Below, piece after piece: positions 8,508 through 16,094 of a stretch of 64,000 bases of DNA (positions within the stretch are counted from its first letter, which is position 1; every line of letters starts with the position of its first letter). A program made the position numbers and the translations under genes. The DNA is taken from assembly GCA_036397635.1 (NCBI GenBank), contig DASWIP010000080.1:62001-126000 (forward strand), in the 5' to 3' direction. The notes under the pieces were generated by a model. The model did no database searches. It saw nothing but the letters and a program-made list of their open reading frames with translations, and was not told the origin of the DNA. This DNA comes from DASWIP01 sp036397635 (GTDB lineage Bacteria > Actinomycetota > AC-67).

Positions 8508-8939
8508 TCAGGAACGCGGCGTCATGTCGAGGTCGGGGGGCGGCACGTCGGGAACCTTCCATCGCAGGAAGGACTTGTCGTAGAGATCGTGGTAGGCGTT
8601 CGCCTGTGTCACCATCGCTGCGAACGCTTCCTCGAACGCCTCCCAGTCGGCGTCGTCGATCGCCTTTCGGACTGCCTCGACCTCGGTCGAGCAGAACGCA
8701 TCGACGTTGTCGGAGTACTTCGGCCGCAGGAAGGCGCCCTTCTGCAAAAGGTTGACGGCCTCTTTCAACTGGAAGCGCGCCAGCGGCTGGTTGCGTGCCT
8801 TGCCGGCGTAGTAGCACTTCCAGATCCGCTCGCCGACCAGCGGCATCACTTCGGCCATGCCCGGCAGCAAAGGTCCCAGGTCGTCCAGCGAGAACGAACC
8901 CTTCCCGGTATCGATGATGTGGTCGTGCTGCTCGGTCAT
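8508..8939 (-). CDS. Conserved hypothetical protein ending PPPDLDMTP
   Basis: 143 residues from ATG at 8939; the open frame continues upstream but only through GC-rich tandem repeats, so the internal Met is the likely start. Mostly helical, with conserved-looking blocks LLPGMAEVMPLVGERIWKCY, YAGKARNQPLARFQLKE, RPKYSDNVDAF, ANAYHDLYDKSFLRWKVP and the C-terminal PPPDLDMTP. I recognise this as a small protein type of unknown function with a His/Trp/Tyr-rich core; no cofactor motif is proved. Stands alone, 58 bp from the secreted propeller gene start. Confidence 0.7.
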   Translation of the reverse strand: MTEQHDHIIDTGKGSFSLDDLGPLLPGMAEVMPLVGERIWKCYYAGKARNQPLARFQLKEAVNLLQKGAFLRPKYSDNVDAFCSTEVEAVRKAIDDADWEAFEEAFAAMVTQANAYHDLYDKSFLRWKVPDVPPPDLDMTPRS

Positions 8940-9009
8940 CTCCAGCCTCCAGATCCGTGCTCGCGAGCAACGATACGCGGCAGCCCGGCGCGGGCACCAA
9001 CCACGAGGC

Positions 9010-9104
9010 GCGCGCCCGCACCGTCCCCGCGCACCGGCACCACCCCCGCGCACCGGCACCACCCCCGCGCGCCGGCACCGTCCCCGCGCGCCGGCACCAC
9101 CCCC
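9010..9104. repeat. Tandem array of five 19-bp GC-rich repeats
   Basis: Five head-to-tail 19-bp units at 9010, 9029, 9048, 9067 and 9086, consensus GCGCRCCGGCACCRYCCCC. Units differ mainly at two places (CACC/GCC and CCACCCCC/CCGTCCCC). A further partial unit (GCGCGCCGGCACCAC) is at 9185-9199, beyond the diverged dispersed repeat at 9116-9164. The period is not a multiple of three, so it is not a protein repeat. It lies in the 385-bp gap between the gene starting at 8939 (minus) and the one starting at 9325 (plus). Confidence 0.85.
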
Positions 9105-9115
9105 GCGATGAGTCG

Positions 9116-9164
9116 AACCTGTCCGGGATCTGCATCACATACGGGCGCGATCCCTGACCAGAAC
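9116..9164 (-). repeat. Diverged solo copy of the dispersed repeat that brackets the DUF559 gene
   Basis: On the minus strand this reads GTTCTGGTCAGGGATC... to ...CCCGGACAGGTT. Aligned with the 59-bp repeats at 20591-20649 and 21558-21616 it matches 34 of 49 positions without gaps versus the first copy, with the two ends nearly identical (GTTCTnGTCnGGGAT and CCGGACAnGTT) and the middle diverged. A GGGATC/GATCCC pairing is kept between the two halves. No DUF559 gene is attached. It interrupts a 19-bp tandem repeat array. Confidence 0.6.
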
Positions 9165-9309
9165 GCGCGCGTGCGCGCGCCAACGCGCGCCGGCACCACG
9201 TGCGCGCGCCCGACGCTGCAACGCGCGCCGGGATCCCAACGACCACCTCTCCGGCCGTACGCGCGCCGGAGCGGAAAGGACGATGAGGCCTTGGGGGCCC
9301 GCACGCCGA
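9165..9309. other. GC-rich non-coding stretch upstream of the Ltp operon
   Basis: Rest of the 385-bp gap 8940-9324. It consists of CG-alternating sequence (GCGCGCGTGCGCGCGCC and similar) and one partial 19-bp unit, with no supported gene. Plausibly holds the -35 region of the 9325 promoter; nothing else recognised. Confidence 0.4.
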
Positions 9310-9315
9310 TAGGCT
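9310..9315 (+). promoter_or_regulatory. Leaderless-type promoter -10 box for the Ltp/DUF35 operon
   Basis: TAGGCT 9 nt upstream of the ATG at 9325 with no Shine-Dalgarno between. Would drive the five-gene coupled operon 9325-14471. Confidence 0.45.
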
Positions 9316-9324
9316 TCGCTCGGC

Positions 9325-10470
9325 ATGCGAGACCGCGCCGCGATCGTCGGGATCGGGCAGACCGAGTTCGCCAAGGACATCGGCCGGCCCGAGCAGCGCA
9401 TCGCCTTGGAAGCGATCAGCGCGGCGCTTGACGACTCGGGCGTCGGCGCGCACGAGGTCGACGGGCTGGTGAAGTTCTCGCTCGAGAACACCATGGAGGT
9501 CGACATCGCGCGCAACCTGGGGATGCAGAACCTTCGGTTCTTCGCCGACGTCGCCTACGGCGGCGGCGCCGGGTGCGGCGCGGTCGGTCACGCCGCCATG
9601 GCGGTCGCCTCGGGACAGGCCGAGGTCGTGGTGGTATGGCGCGCGCGCAACCGCGGTTCGGGTGGCCGGCCGTGGGCGAAGAAGGGCAACCGGGCCGGCG
9701 GCGAGATGCAGTGGTTCCTGCCGTTCGGCCTGTCGCGCCCGGTCGATCAGATCGCGATGCTCGCGCGCCGTCACATGATCGAGTACGGATCCACGTCCGA
9801 GCAGCTCGGCGCCGTCGCCGTCGCGTTCCGCGAGCACGCGCAGCAGAACCCCGCCGCGCTGATGCACGGCCGGCCGATGACGCTGGAGGACTACCTTGCG
9901 TCGCGCTGGATCTCCGAGCCGCTGCGGCTTTTCGACTGCTGCCTCGAGACCGACGGCGCGCTCGCCGTCGTCGTCACCTCGGCCGAGCGCGCGCGCGATC
10001 TCCGCCGCCCCGCTGCGCTGGTACGCGGCTACGCGCAGGGCACCGGCTCCGAGCACCTGGTGATGGCCAACTATTTCACGCGTGATCCGCTGGACTCCCC
10101 CGGGCATCACGCCGCGCGCGACCTGTGGCGCAACGCCGGCATCGGCCCCGATGAGATCGACTCCGCGCAGATGTACGACGCGTTCACGCCGCTGATCCTG
10201 ATCTCGCTCGAGGCGTTCGGCTTCGCCAAACCCGGCGAGGGAGGGCCTTTCGCGGCCGAGGGCAATCTGCGGCTCGGCGGCGCGCTGCCGACGAACACGT
10301 CGGGAGGCGGCCTGTCCGAGGCCTACGTGCATGGCATGAACCTGATCCTGGAGGGCGCGCGTCAGATCCGCGGCGATTCCGTCAACCAGGTGGCGGGCTG
10401 CGAGACCGTGATGGTGTCCAGCGGTAACGGCGTCCCGACCAGCGCCTTGGTGCTGAGGAAGGACACATGA
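9325..10470 (+). CDS. Thiolase-like lipid-transfer protein / aldolase (Ltp2-like)
   Basis: 381 residues, thiolase superfamily. The nucleophilic Cys of true thiolases is missing: the region reads AYGGGAGCGAVGHAAM. It keeps two Tyr sites that characterise Ltp2-type retro-aldolases, in QMYDAFTPL (about residue 285) and GGGLSEAYVHG (about 335). In mycobacterial sterol side-chain breakdown Ltp2 with the DUF35 protein ChsH2 performs a retro-aldol cleavage of a beta-hydroxyacyl-CoA; here a DUF35 gene follows with an ATGA overlap, so a similar pair is likely. Substrate unknown. First gene of a five-gene coupled operon. Confidence 0.85.
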   Translation: MRDRAAIVGIGQTEFAKDIGRPEQRIALEAISAALDDSGVGAHEVDGLVKFSLENTMEVDIARNLGMQNLRFFADVAYGGGAGCGAVGHAAMAVASGQAEVVVVWRARNRGSGGRPWAKKGNRAGGEMQWFLPFGLSRPVDQIAMLARRHMIEYGSTSEQLGAVAVAFREHAQQNPAALMHGRPMTLEDYLASRWISEPLRLFDCCLETDGALAVVVTSAERARDLRRPAALVRGYAQGTGSEHLVMANYFTRDPLDSPGHHAARDLWRNAGIGPDEIDSAQMYDAFTPLILISLEAFGFAKPGEGGPFAAEGNLRLGGALPTNTSGGGLSEAYVHGMNLILEGARQIRGDSVNQVAGCETVMVSSGNGVPTSALVLRKDT

Positions 10471-10907
10471 GCGAGCAGCCACGACCCAAGGATGCCGGGC
10501 GTGCAACGGCGCCGCGTCCGATCCCGGATCCGGATGCCGCGAGCGCGCCGTTCTGGGAGGCGGCGGCGCGCCACGAGCTGCTCGTCCAGCGATGTGCCGG
10601 ATGCGGCGAGTTCCGGCATCCACCCCGGCCGATGTGCCCGCGATGCAGCTCCTTCGAGCATACGTGGGAGCGCGCGAGCGGCCGTGCGCGCGTGTGGTCT
10701 TGGGTGGTCGCGCACAACCCCGTGCTGCCGGCATTCGCGGACAGGGTCCCGTACAACGTGGTCGTAGTCGAACTGGACGAAGGCGTGCGGATGATCGGGA
10801 ACCTGCTCGACGTGCCCGTCGATCAGATCAGCGACGGCATGAAGGTGGTCGTGGACTTCGAGGACGTCGAGGATGGCGTCGCGCTCCCCGCGTGGAGGTG
10901 CGTGTGA
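10467..10907 (+). CDS. DUF35 OB-fold/zinc-ribbon protein (acyl-CoA-associated)
   Basis: 146 residues. N-terminal linker, then FWEAAARHELLVQRC and a rubredoxin-like zinc ribbon CAGCGEFRHPPRPMCPRC (CxxC-x10-CxxC), then an OB-fold (SWVVAHNPV, YNVVVVELDEGVRM, GMKVVVDFEDVE). DUF35 proteins bind thiolase-like partners and complete their active site or channel acyl-CoA. Overlaps the preceding Ltp2-like gene by 4 bp (ATGA) and the next gene by GTGA, which strongly suggests a stoichiometric complex with the Ltp2-like protein. Confidence 0.92.
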   Translation: MSEQPRPKDAGRATAPRPIPDPDAASAPFWEAAARHELLVQRCAGCGEFRHPPRPMCPRCSSFEHTWERASGRARVWSWVVAHNPVLPAFADRVPYNVVVVELDEGVRMIGNLLDVPVDQISDGMKVVVDFEDVEDGVALPAWRCV

Positions 10908-13006
10908 GCGTCGTGGAGGACCGTGCGGCGACCGATCTGACGTTGTTCTTCCGTCCACGCGTGATCGCCGTCGTCGGCGCGACCGACAACCAGCGCCACG
11001 GTAACTACTTCCTGTTCAAGAAGGTGCAGGCCCGCGCCGCCGTGGACGGCTCGAAGGTGTGGGCCATCAACCCGCGCGAAGGACTGACCGAGATCGAAGG
11101 GTCGCCCTGCGTGCCGACGATCGCCGAGGTCCCCGAGCCGATCGACCTCGCCGTCGTGATGGTCAACAAGGAACGCATCGTCCCGGTACTGACCGAGGTG
11201 TGTGCGCGCCGGCCCGGCTTCGCGATCGTGTTCACGGCGGGCTTCCGCGAAACCGGCCGGGCCGAAGATGCGGCCCTGGAGGATCAGATCGCGCGCATCT
11301 GCGCCGACGCGAACGTCCGGCTGTTCGGCCCGAACACCAACGTCAACGCGCTCGAGACGTTCCCGGACCTGCCCGGGCCGAAGATGGCGCTGGTGACGCA
11401 GTCGGGTCACCAGGGCCGCGGCGTCGCGCAGGGTCACGCGCTCGGCATCGGCGTGAAGACCTGGGTGCCGACGGGCAACGAAGCCGACCTGGAGGCCGCC
11501 GACTTCTTCGATCATTTCGTCGATGACGACGAGGTCGCGATGATCGCCGCCTACATCGAGGGGTTCAAGGACGCCGCGACACTTCGGCGTGCGGCGTCCC
11601 GCGCGGCCGCGCGCGGCAAGCCCATCGTCCTGGTGAAGATCGGCCGGACCGAGGCCGGCGCGCGCATGGCCGCGTCGCACACCGGTCACCTCACCGGATC
11701 GGACGCCGTGCACGACGCGTTCTTCCGCCAGTTCGGCATGATCCGTGTCGACGACCTCGACGAGGTGCTGGACATGGCGGGGATGTTCACGCGCCTGCCG
11801 CGCGCGCCCGGCGACGGCATCTGCATCTACGCGATCTCGGGAGGGACCGGCACCCACATGGCCGATCTCGCCGCGGCCGGCGGCCTGCGCATTCCGACGT
11901 TGAGCGAGGGCACGCAGTCGAATCTGCACGAGCTCGGCATCCCCGATTACCTAACGGTCGCGAACCCGGTGGACAACGGCGCGCAGCCGGTGCGCACGCC
12001 GGGGGTGAACCGCGCGCTGATCCAGGCGTGCATGGACGACCCGAGCACCGACATCCTGGTCTGCCCCATCACGGGCATCCTGCCGTCGATGTCCAGGATC
12101 GTCTGCGAGGACATCGTCGACGCGTACCGCACCGCCACAAAGCCCGTGATCGTGATCTGGGGCTCGCCGGTCACCGATGACGAGGGTTACCGTCTGCTGA
12201 TCGAAGGCCGCGTCCCGATGTTCCGCTCGTTCACCGCGTGCGTGAAGGGGCTGCGGCGTTACATCGACTTCTGGCGCTTCCACGACTCGTTCGAGCAGCC
12301 GCCGATGACCGACGCCGCGGTCCCCGATGAGCTGGCCGGGCTGCTCGCCGGCGACGGACCACTCTCCGAGCACGACTCGGCGACCGTCGCAGGCCGCTAC
12401 GGGGTGTCGTTCCCACCGACGGAGCTATGCGCGACGCCCGACGAGGCCGAACGCGCGGCCGGGAAGCTCGGCGGCGACATCGTGCTGAAGGCGTGCGCCC
12501 CCGAGCTGCTCCACAAGAGCGATCTGGGTCTGGTGAAGGTCGGTGTACCGGCCGGCGACGTGCGTGCCGCGTTCACGGACCTGCTCGCGCGCGCGCGCGC
12601 GGAATCGCATGTCGGCGTGCAGGGGGTCTTGGTGCAAGGGATGGCGCCCGACGGCGTCGAGTGCATCGTCGGCGTCAAACGCGACGAGCAGTTCGGCCCG
12701 GTCGTACTGTTCGGGCTCGGCGGCATCTTCGTCGAGGTGCTGAAGGACGTGTCGATGCGTATCGCGCCGCTCTCACGCCGGGATGCCGAGGAGATGATCC
12801 GCGAGGTCCGAGCCTTCCCCCTGCTCGCCGGCGCGCGCGGCCGCGCACGCGTGGATCTCGACGCGCTCGCCGGCCTGCTGGTGAACGTGTCGCGCCTGGC
12901 GATGGATCTGCGTGATCGCGTCGCCGAACTCGACCTCAATCCCGTGCGCGTGCTGCCGGACGGTCAGGGCGTCATCGCGCTCGACGCGCTCGTCGTGCGG
13001 GGATGA
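10904..13006 (+). CDS. NDP-forming acyl-CoA synthetase (acetate-CoA ligase family)
   Basis: 700 residues from GTG at 10904, which overlaps the DUF35 stop (GTGA); the longer upstream frame lies inside DUF35. Domains in order: CoA-binding Rossmann domain (RPRVIAVVGATDNQRHGNY), succinyl-CoA-ligase-like flavodoxin domains (VTQSGHQGRGVA; the phosphohistidine-bearing region), and a C-terminal ATP-grasp (VLKACAPELLHKSDLGLVKVG, LNPVRVLPDG). Such single-chain enzymes convert acyl-CoA + NDP + Pi to acid + NTP, or the reverse. Next to a retro-aldolase that releases acyl-CoA, an energy-conserving direction is attractive but inferred. ATGA overlap to the next gene. Confidence 0.9.
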   Translation: MSVVEDRAATDLTLFFRPRVIAVVGATDNQRHGNYFLFKKVQARAAVDGSKVWAINPREGLTEIEGSPCVPTIAEVPEPIDLAVVMVNKERIVPVLTEVCARRPGFAIVFTAGFRETGRAEDAALEDQIARICADANVRLFGPNTNVNALETFPDLPGPKMALVTQSGHQGRGVAQGHALGIGVKTWVPTGNEADLEAADFFDHFVDDDEVAMIAAYIEGFKDAATLRRAASRAAARGKPIVLVKIGRTEAGARMAASHTGHLTGSDAVHDAFFRQFGMIRVDDLDEVLDMAGMFTRLPRAPGDGICIYAISGGTGTHMADLAAAGGLRIPTLSEGTQSNLHELGIPDYLTVANPVDNGAQPVRTPGVNRALIQACMDDPSTDILVCPITGILPSMSRIVCEDIVDAYRTATKPVIVIWGSPVTDDEGYRLLIEGRVPMFRSFTACVKGLRRYIDFWRFHDSFEQPPMTDAAVPDELAGLLAGDGPLSEHDSATVAGRYGVSFPPTELCATPDEAERAAGKLGGDIVLKACAPELLHKSDLGLVKVGVPAGDVRAAFTDLLARARAESHVGVQGVLVQGMAPDGVECIVGVKRDEQFGPVVLFGLGGIFVEVLKDVSMRIAPLSRRDAEEMIREVRAFPLLAGARGRARVDLDALAGLLVNVSRLAMDLRDRVAELDLNPVRVLPDGQGVIALDALVVRG

Positions 13007-13986
13007 AGCTCGAGCAGCTGCGTACCCCGGCGCTGCTCGCGGACGCGGATGCGCTACAGCACAACATAGACACCATGGCGGCGGCGCTGCCCGGCGCGCG
13101 ACTACGGCCGCACGTGAAGGCTCACAAGTGCACAGCGCTGGCCCGTCTGCAGGCCGACGCTGGGCACCGGACGTTCTGCGCGGCGACGGTGCGCGAGATC
13201 GAGGGGATGGCGGCCGCGGAACTGGGTGAGGACCTGCTGCTCGCCAACGAGACCCTTGACACGACGCGCCTCGGCGCGCTGGACGCCCGCGTGACCATCG
13301 CGGTCGATTCGCGGGAAACCATCGACGCGGCCGCGCGCGGCGGCGTGCGCGAGGTGTTGATCGACGTCAACGTGGGACTGCCGCGGTGCGGCATCGCACC
13401 GGACGAAGCCGGACGGCTGGCAGACGCCGCGCGCGCCGCCGGGCTGACCGTGCGCGGCGTGATGGGCTACGAAGGCCATGCCGTCGGCATCCCCGACCGC
13501 GCCGTGCGCGAGCAGCTCTGCGCCGACGCGATGCAGGCGCTGCAGCGCGCCCACGCCGACGTCGGCGGCGAACTGATCTCGGCGGGGGGCACCGGCACCT
13601 ACGACATCAACACCTGGGCGACCGAGATCCAAGCCGGTTCCTACGTGCTGATGGACACCGCGTACGCGCAGCTCGGCCTGCCGTTCCGGCAAGGCCTGTC
13701 GATCCTTTCGACCGTCATCAGCGTCTCCGCCGGCTGGGCGGTCGCGGACTGCGGGCTCAAGGCCCTGGGCATGGATCACGGCAACCCGTCGATCGACGAC
13801 GCCGAGGTCTGGTTCGTGTCCGACGAGCACGTCACGTTCGCGCCGTCGTGGCGCGCGCGCGTCGGCGAGCGCGTCTGCGTCCGGCCCGCACACATCGACC
13901 CGACCATCGCGACGCACGAGCGCATGCACCTGGTGCGCGGCGACGAGCTGCTCGACACCTGGGAGGTCGATCTGCGCGGATGGTGA
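13003..13986 (+). CDS. D-threonine aldolase / D-serine dehydratase-like PLP enzyme (fold type III)
   Basis: 327 residues. Alanine-racemase-type N-terminal barrel: TPALLADADALQHNI then RPHVKAHK, in which the Lys near residue 35 would bind PLP; GYEGHAVG and SAGGTGTYDI contribute phosphate binding. The C-terminal beta domain carries VCVRPAHIDPTIATHERM with the Cys/His metal ligands of the D-threonine aldolase/D-serine dehydratase family. Family reactions: D-threonine to glycine plus acetaldehyde, or D-serine to pyruvate. Coupled by ATGA to the acyl-CoA synthetase and by GTGA/ATG to the GNAT gene. Role in the operon unknown. Confidence 0.88.
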   Translation: MKLEQLRTPALLADADALQHNIDTMAAALPGARLRPHVKAHKCTALARLQADAGHRTFCAATVREIEGMAAAELGEDLLLANETLDTTRLGALDARVTIAVDSRETIDAAARGGVREVLIDVNVGLPRCGIAPDEAGRLADAARAAGLTVRGVMGYEGHAVGIPDRAVREQLCADAMQALQRAHADVGGELISAGGTGTYDINTWATEIQAGSYVLMDTAYAQLGLPFRQGLSILSTVISVSAGWAVADCGLKALGMDHGNPSIDDAEVWFVSDEHVTFAPSWRARVGERVCVRPAHIDPTIATHERMHLVRGDELLDTWEVDLRGW

Positions 13987-14471
13987 GTATCGATCCGCTG
14001 CTCGAGCAGCATTACCCAAGCGTGCGTGCGATCTTCGAAGAGGGGATCGCCGGCGGCGACGCCACGTTCGAAGCAGTCGCCCCGGATTGGCGGGGCTTCG
14101 ACGATCGGTTCCTGCCGGCGTGTCGCCTGGTCGCGCGCGACGGCGGTGACGTCGTGGGGTGGGCGGCGCTCACGCCGTACTCGCGCCGCGAGGTGTATCG
14201 CGGTGTCGCCGAGGTCAGCGTCTACGTCGCGAGCAGCTCACGCGGCCGGGGCGTCGGGCGCGCGCTGCTCGAGGCGCTGATCGCATTTTCGGAGGCGGAA
14301 GGGTTCTGGACGCTGCAGGCCGGCATCTTCACCGAGAACGCGGCCAGTCTCGCGTTGCATCACGCGTGCGGGTTCCGCATCGTGGGCGAGCGTCAGCGCA
14401 TCGGCCGCATGCCCGACGGGCGCTGGCGCGACGTCGTGCTGATGGAGCGCCGCAGCGCTGCGGTCGACTAG
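13980..14471 (+). CDS. GNAT N-acetyltransferase (phosphinothricin/methionine-sulfoximine acetyltransferase-like)
   Basis: 163 residues from ATG at 13980 (GTG at 13983 is equally possible; both overlap the previous stop). IFEEGIAGGDATFEA at the start matches the substrate-side motif of the Pat/Bar/MddA group, and VYVASSSRGRGVGRALLEAL is the acetyl-CoA-binding motif A. LHHACGFRIVGERQRIGR gives motif B. This group acetylates small amino-acid analogues. Last gene of the coupled operon begun at 9325; its stop overlaps the convergent DUF2889 gene by 4 bp. Confidence 0.88.
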   Translation: MVSIDPLLEQHYPSVRAIFEEGIAGGDATFEAVAPDWRGFDDRFLPACRLVARDGGDVVGWAALTPYSRREVYRGVAEVSVYVASSSRGRGVGRALLEALIAFSEAEGFWTLQAGIFTENAASLALHHACGFRIVGERQRIGRMPDGRWRDVVLMERRSAAVD

Positions 14472-14995
14472 TCGGACCGCACGGCGAAAGAGACACAGGT
14501 GTCTCTGACGTTCGGGAGCAACTCGATGATCGCGCGCCGCCCGTCTTGGCCTTCCCAGTCGGGCATCTCGTGGCCGAGCGAGATGCGGAACGACCGGAAC
14601 GCGATCGCGAGCATGTCGGCGACGTGCAGGCAGCCCTCGTCGCGCGGGATGCGCTGCTTGAGCTGCTCCTGGTTGCGTCGCCACACGCTCGCACCGATCA
14701 GGCCGGCCAGCGCCGACATCGCGCGCGGGCACGTGTCGAACGGATGCTTGAGCATGCGCCCCGCGGCCTCGGTCACCGTGCCCTCGGTGTCGACGCGCAG
14801 CGCGATGCGCATCGAGTGGAAATCGTCGTCCAGCTCGGTCACCGAGATCCAGCCGTCCTCGACCGCGTGCAGATGGGTCTGGAACGAGCGCTCGAAGCGT
14901 CGCTCGCCGGCGCGCGCGGCCGCGGTGAGCTGCTCGTAGGCATCAGCGATCGCGTCGGCGTCGGGCGACGGCGTGGTCCAACGAGGTTCGGGCAT
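14468..14995 (-). CDS. DUF2889 domain protein
   Basis: About 175 residues from ATG at 14995, favoured over GTG 15001 because the -10-like TAGCAT at 15004-15009 is 8 nt upstream of it. DUF2889 features: FQTHLHAVEDGWISVTELDD, DDFHSMRIALRVD, FDTCPRAMSALAGLIGASV and GCLHVADML. Family function is not established; members are often encoded among acyl-CoA and thiolase/DUF35 genes in proteobacteria and actinobacteria. Lies on the opposite strand between two Ltp/DUF35 clusters and shares a back-to-back promoter region with the 15036 gene. Confidence 0.82.
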   Translation of the reverse strand: MPEPRWTTPSPDADAIADAYEQLTAAARAGERRFERSFQTHLHAVEDGWISVTELDDDFHSMRIALRVDTEGTVTEAAGRMLKHPFDTCPRAMSALAGLIGASVWRRNQEQLKQRIPRDEGCLHVADMLAIAFRSFRISLGHEMPDWEGQDGRRAIIELLPNVRDTCVSFAVRSD

Positions 14996-15003
14996 GTCCA
15001 CGG

Positions 15004-15027
15004 ATGCTACTCGGCCCCTGCTAGCCT
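15004..15027. promoter_or_regulatory. Divergent pair of leaderless-type -10 boxes
   Basis: Minus-strand TAGCAT at 15004-15009 is 8 nt from the ATG at 14995; plus-strand TAGCCT at 15022-15027 is 8 nt from the ATG at 15036. With starts 40 bp apart, the two promoters must overlap each other's -35 region, so transcription of DUF2889 and of the thiolase-like operon may be mutually exclusive or co-regulated. Confidence 0.5.
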
Positions 15028-15035
15028 CGCGCGCG

Positions 15036-16094
15036 ATGAGACGGGTCGGGATCGTCGCGGTCGCACAGACCGATCATGCGCGCCACCGCGACGATGCGAC
15101 CGCCGCCGAGTTGCTCTATCCGGTGGTCAAAGAGGCCGTCGCCGCGAGCGGGCTCTCGCGCCACGAGATCGACTACACCTGCGCCGCGTCGTCCGACTTC
15201 CTGGAGGGACGGCCGTTCTCGTTCGGCTTCGCGTTGGACGCCGCGGGCGCCGTCCCGCCGATCGAGGAGTCACACATCGAGGGCGACGGCGCTTGGGCAG
15301 CCTACGACGCGTGGGTGCGCATCCAGGCGGGGCTCGCCGATTCTGCGTTGGTCGTGGCCTGGGGCAAGTCGAGCGAGGGATCCCTCCCCCACGTGCTGAA
15401 CGCGACGCTCGATCCGTTCTGGGAGTCGCCACTTGGGCTGGACGCGGTCGCGCTCGCTGCGCTGCAGGCGCAGGCGCTCGGGCTGCCCGACGAGCAGCTT
15501 CACGCGATCGTCGCGCGTAACCGCGCGGCCGCACGCGCGAACCCGCATGCGCAGATCACCGCCGAGCCCGACCCGGCCTCGCCGTTCATCGTCGAACCGT
15601 TCCGACGCGAGCACCTCCCGCCGATCTCGGACGGCGCGTGCGCGCTCGTGATGGCGGCCGAGGAAGTGCTCGCGCGGCTGGATGCGCCGGTCGCGTGGAT
15701 CGGAGCCGCCGCGCATGCATCCGACGCGGCGAGCATCAGCGCGCGCGACCTCACCCTCGCGAGCAGCGCGCGCGCCGCCATCGCCGCCGCGGACCCGGAT
15801 CGGGATTGGCGCATGCTGGACGTCGCCGAGGTGATGGCGCCGTTCCCGCACCAGGAGCCGATGCTGCTCGAGGCGTTCAGCATCAACGTCGGCGCAGTGA
15901 ACCCCTCGGGTGGCGCGCTCGCCGCGAACCCGATCATGGCGACCGGCCTGGTGCGCCTTGCCGAGGCCGCGCTGCAAGTGACGGGAACGGCGGGCCTGCG
16001 GCAGGTTCCGGGCGCGCGACGCGGGCTCGCGCACGCGACCGCCGGGCACTGCCTGCAATCCAACATCGTGTTCCTGCTGGAGGGAACACCGTGA
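15036..16094 (+). CDS. Thiolase-like protein (lipid-transfer/acetyl-CoA acetyltransferase family), degenerate active site
   Basis: 352 residues from ATG at 15036, the first Met matching the family start MRRVGIVAVAQTDH. Thiolase fold is evident (NPSGGALAANPIMATGLVRL, GAWAAYDAWVRIQAG), but the usual Cys nucleophile is absent and the Tyr site seen in its neighbour (EIYEPF) reads EVMAPF here. It may therefore be a structural or regulatory partner of the next protein. GTGA overlap to the paralogue at 16091. A tandem DUF35 protein follows, so the three probably form one complex. Confidence 0.82.
   Translation: MRRVGIVAVAQTDHARHRDDATAAELLYPVVKEAVAASGLSRHEIDYTCAASSDFLEGRPFSFGFALDAAGAVPPIEESHIEGDGAWAAYDAWVRIQAGLADSALVVAWGKSSEGSLPHVLNATLDPFWESPLGLDAVALAALQAQALGLPDEQLHAIVARNRAAARANPHAQITAEPDPASPFIVEPFRREHLPPISDGACALVMAAEEVLARLDAPVAWIGAAAHASDAASISARDLTLASSARAAIAAADPDRDWRMLDVAEVMAPFPHQEPMLLEAFSINVGAVNPSGGALAANPIMATGLVRLAEAALQVTGTAGLRQVPGARRGLAHATAGHCLQSNIVFLLEGTP

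Noticed and set aside
9010..9104. Tandem 19-bp units as a possible CRISPR array
   Set aside because: Units are directly adjacent with no spacers, vary internally, and no cas genes are present. It is a simple GC-rich tandem repeat.
8485..10734. A 749-codon minus-strand open frame spanning the 9325 operon start
   Set aside because: It crosses repeats and a well-supported plus-strand thiolase-like gene, and its translation is low-complexity without domains.
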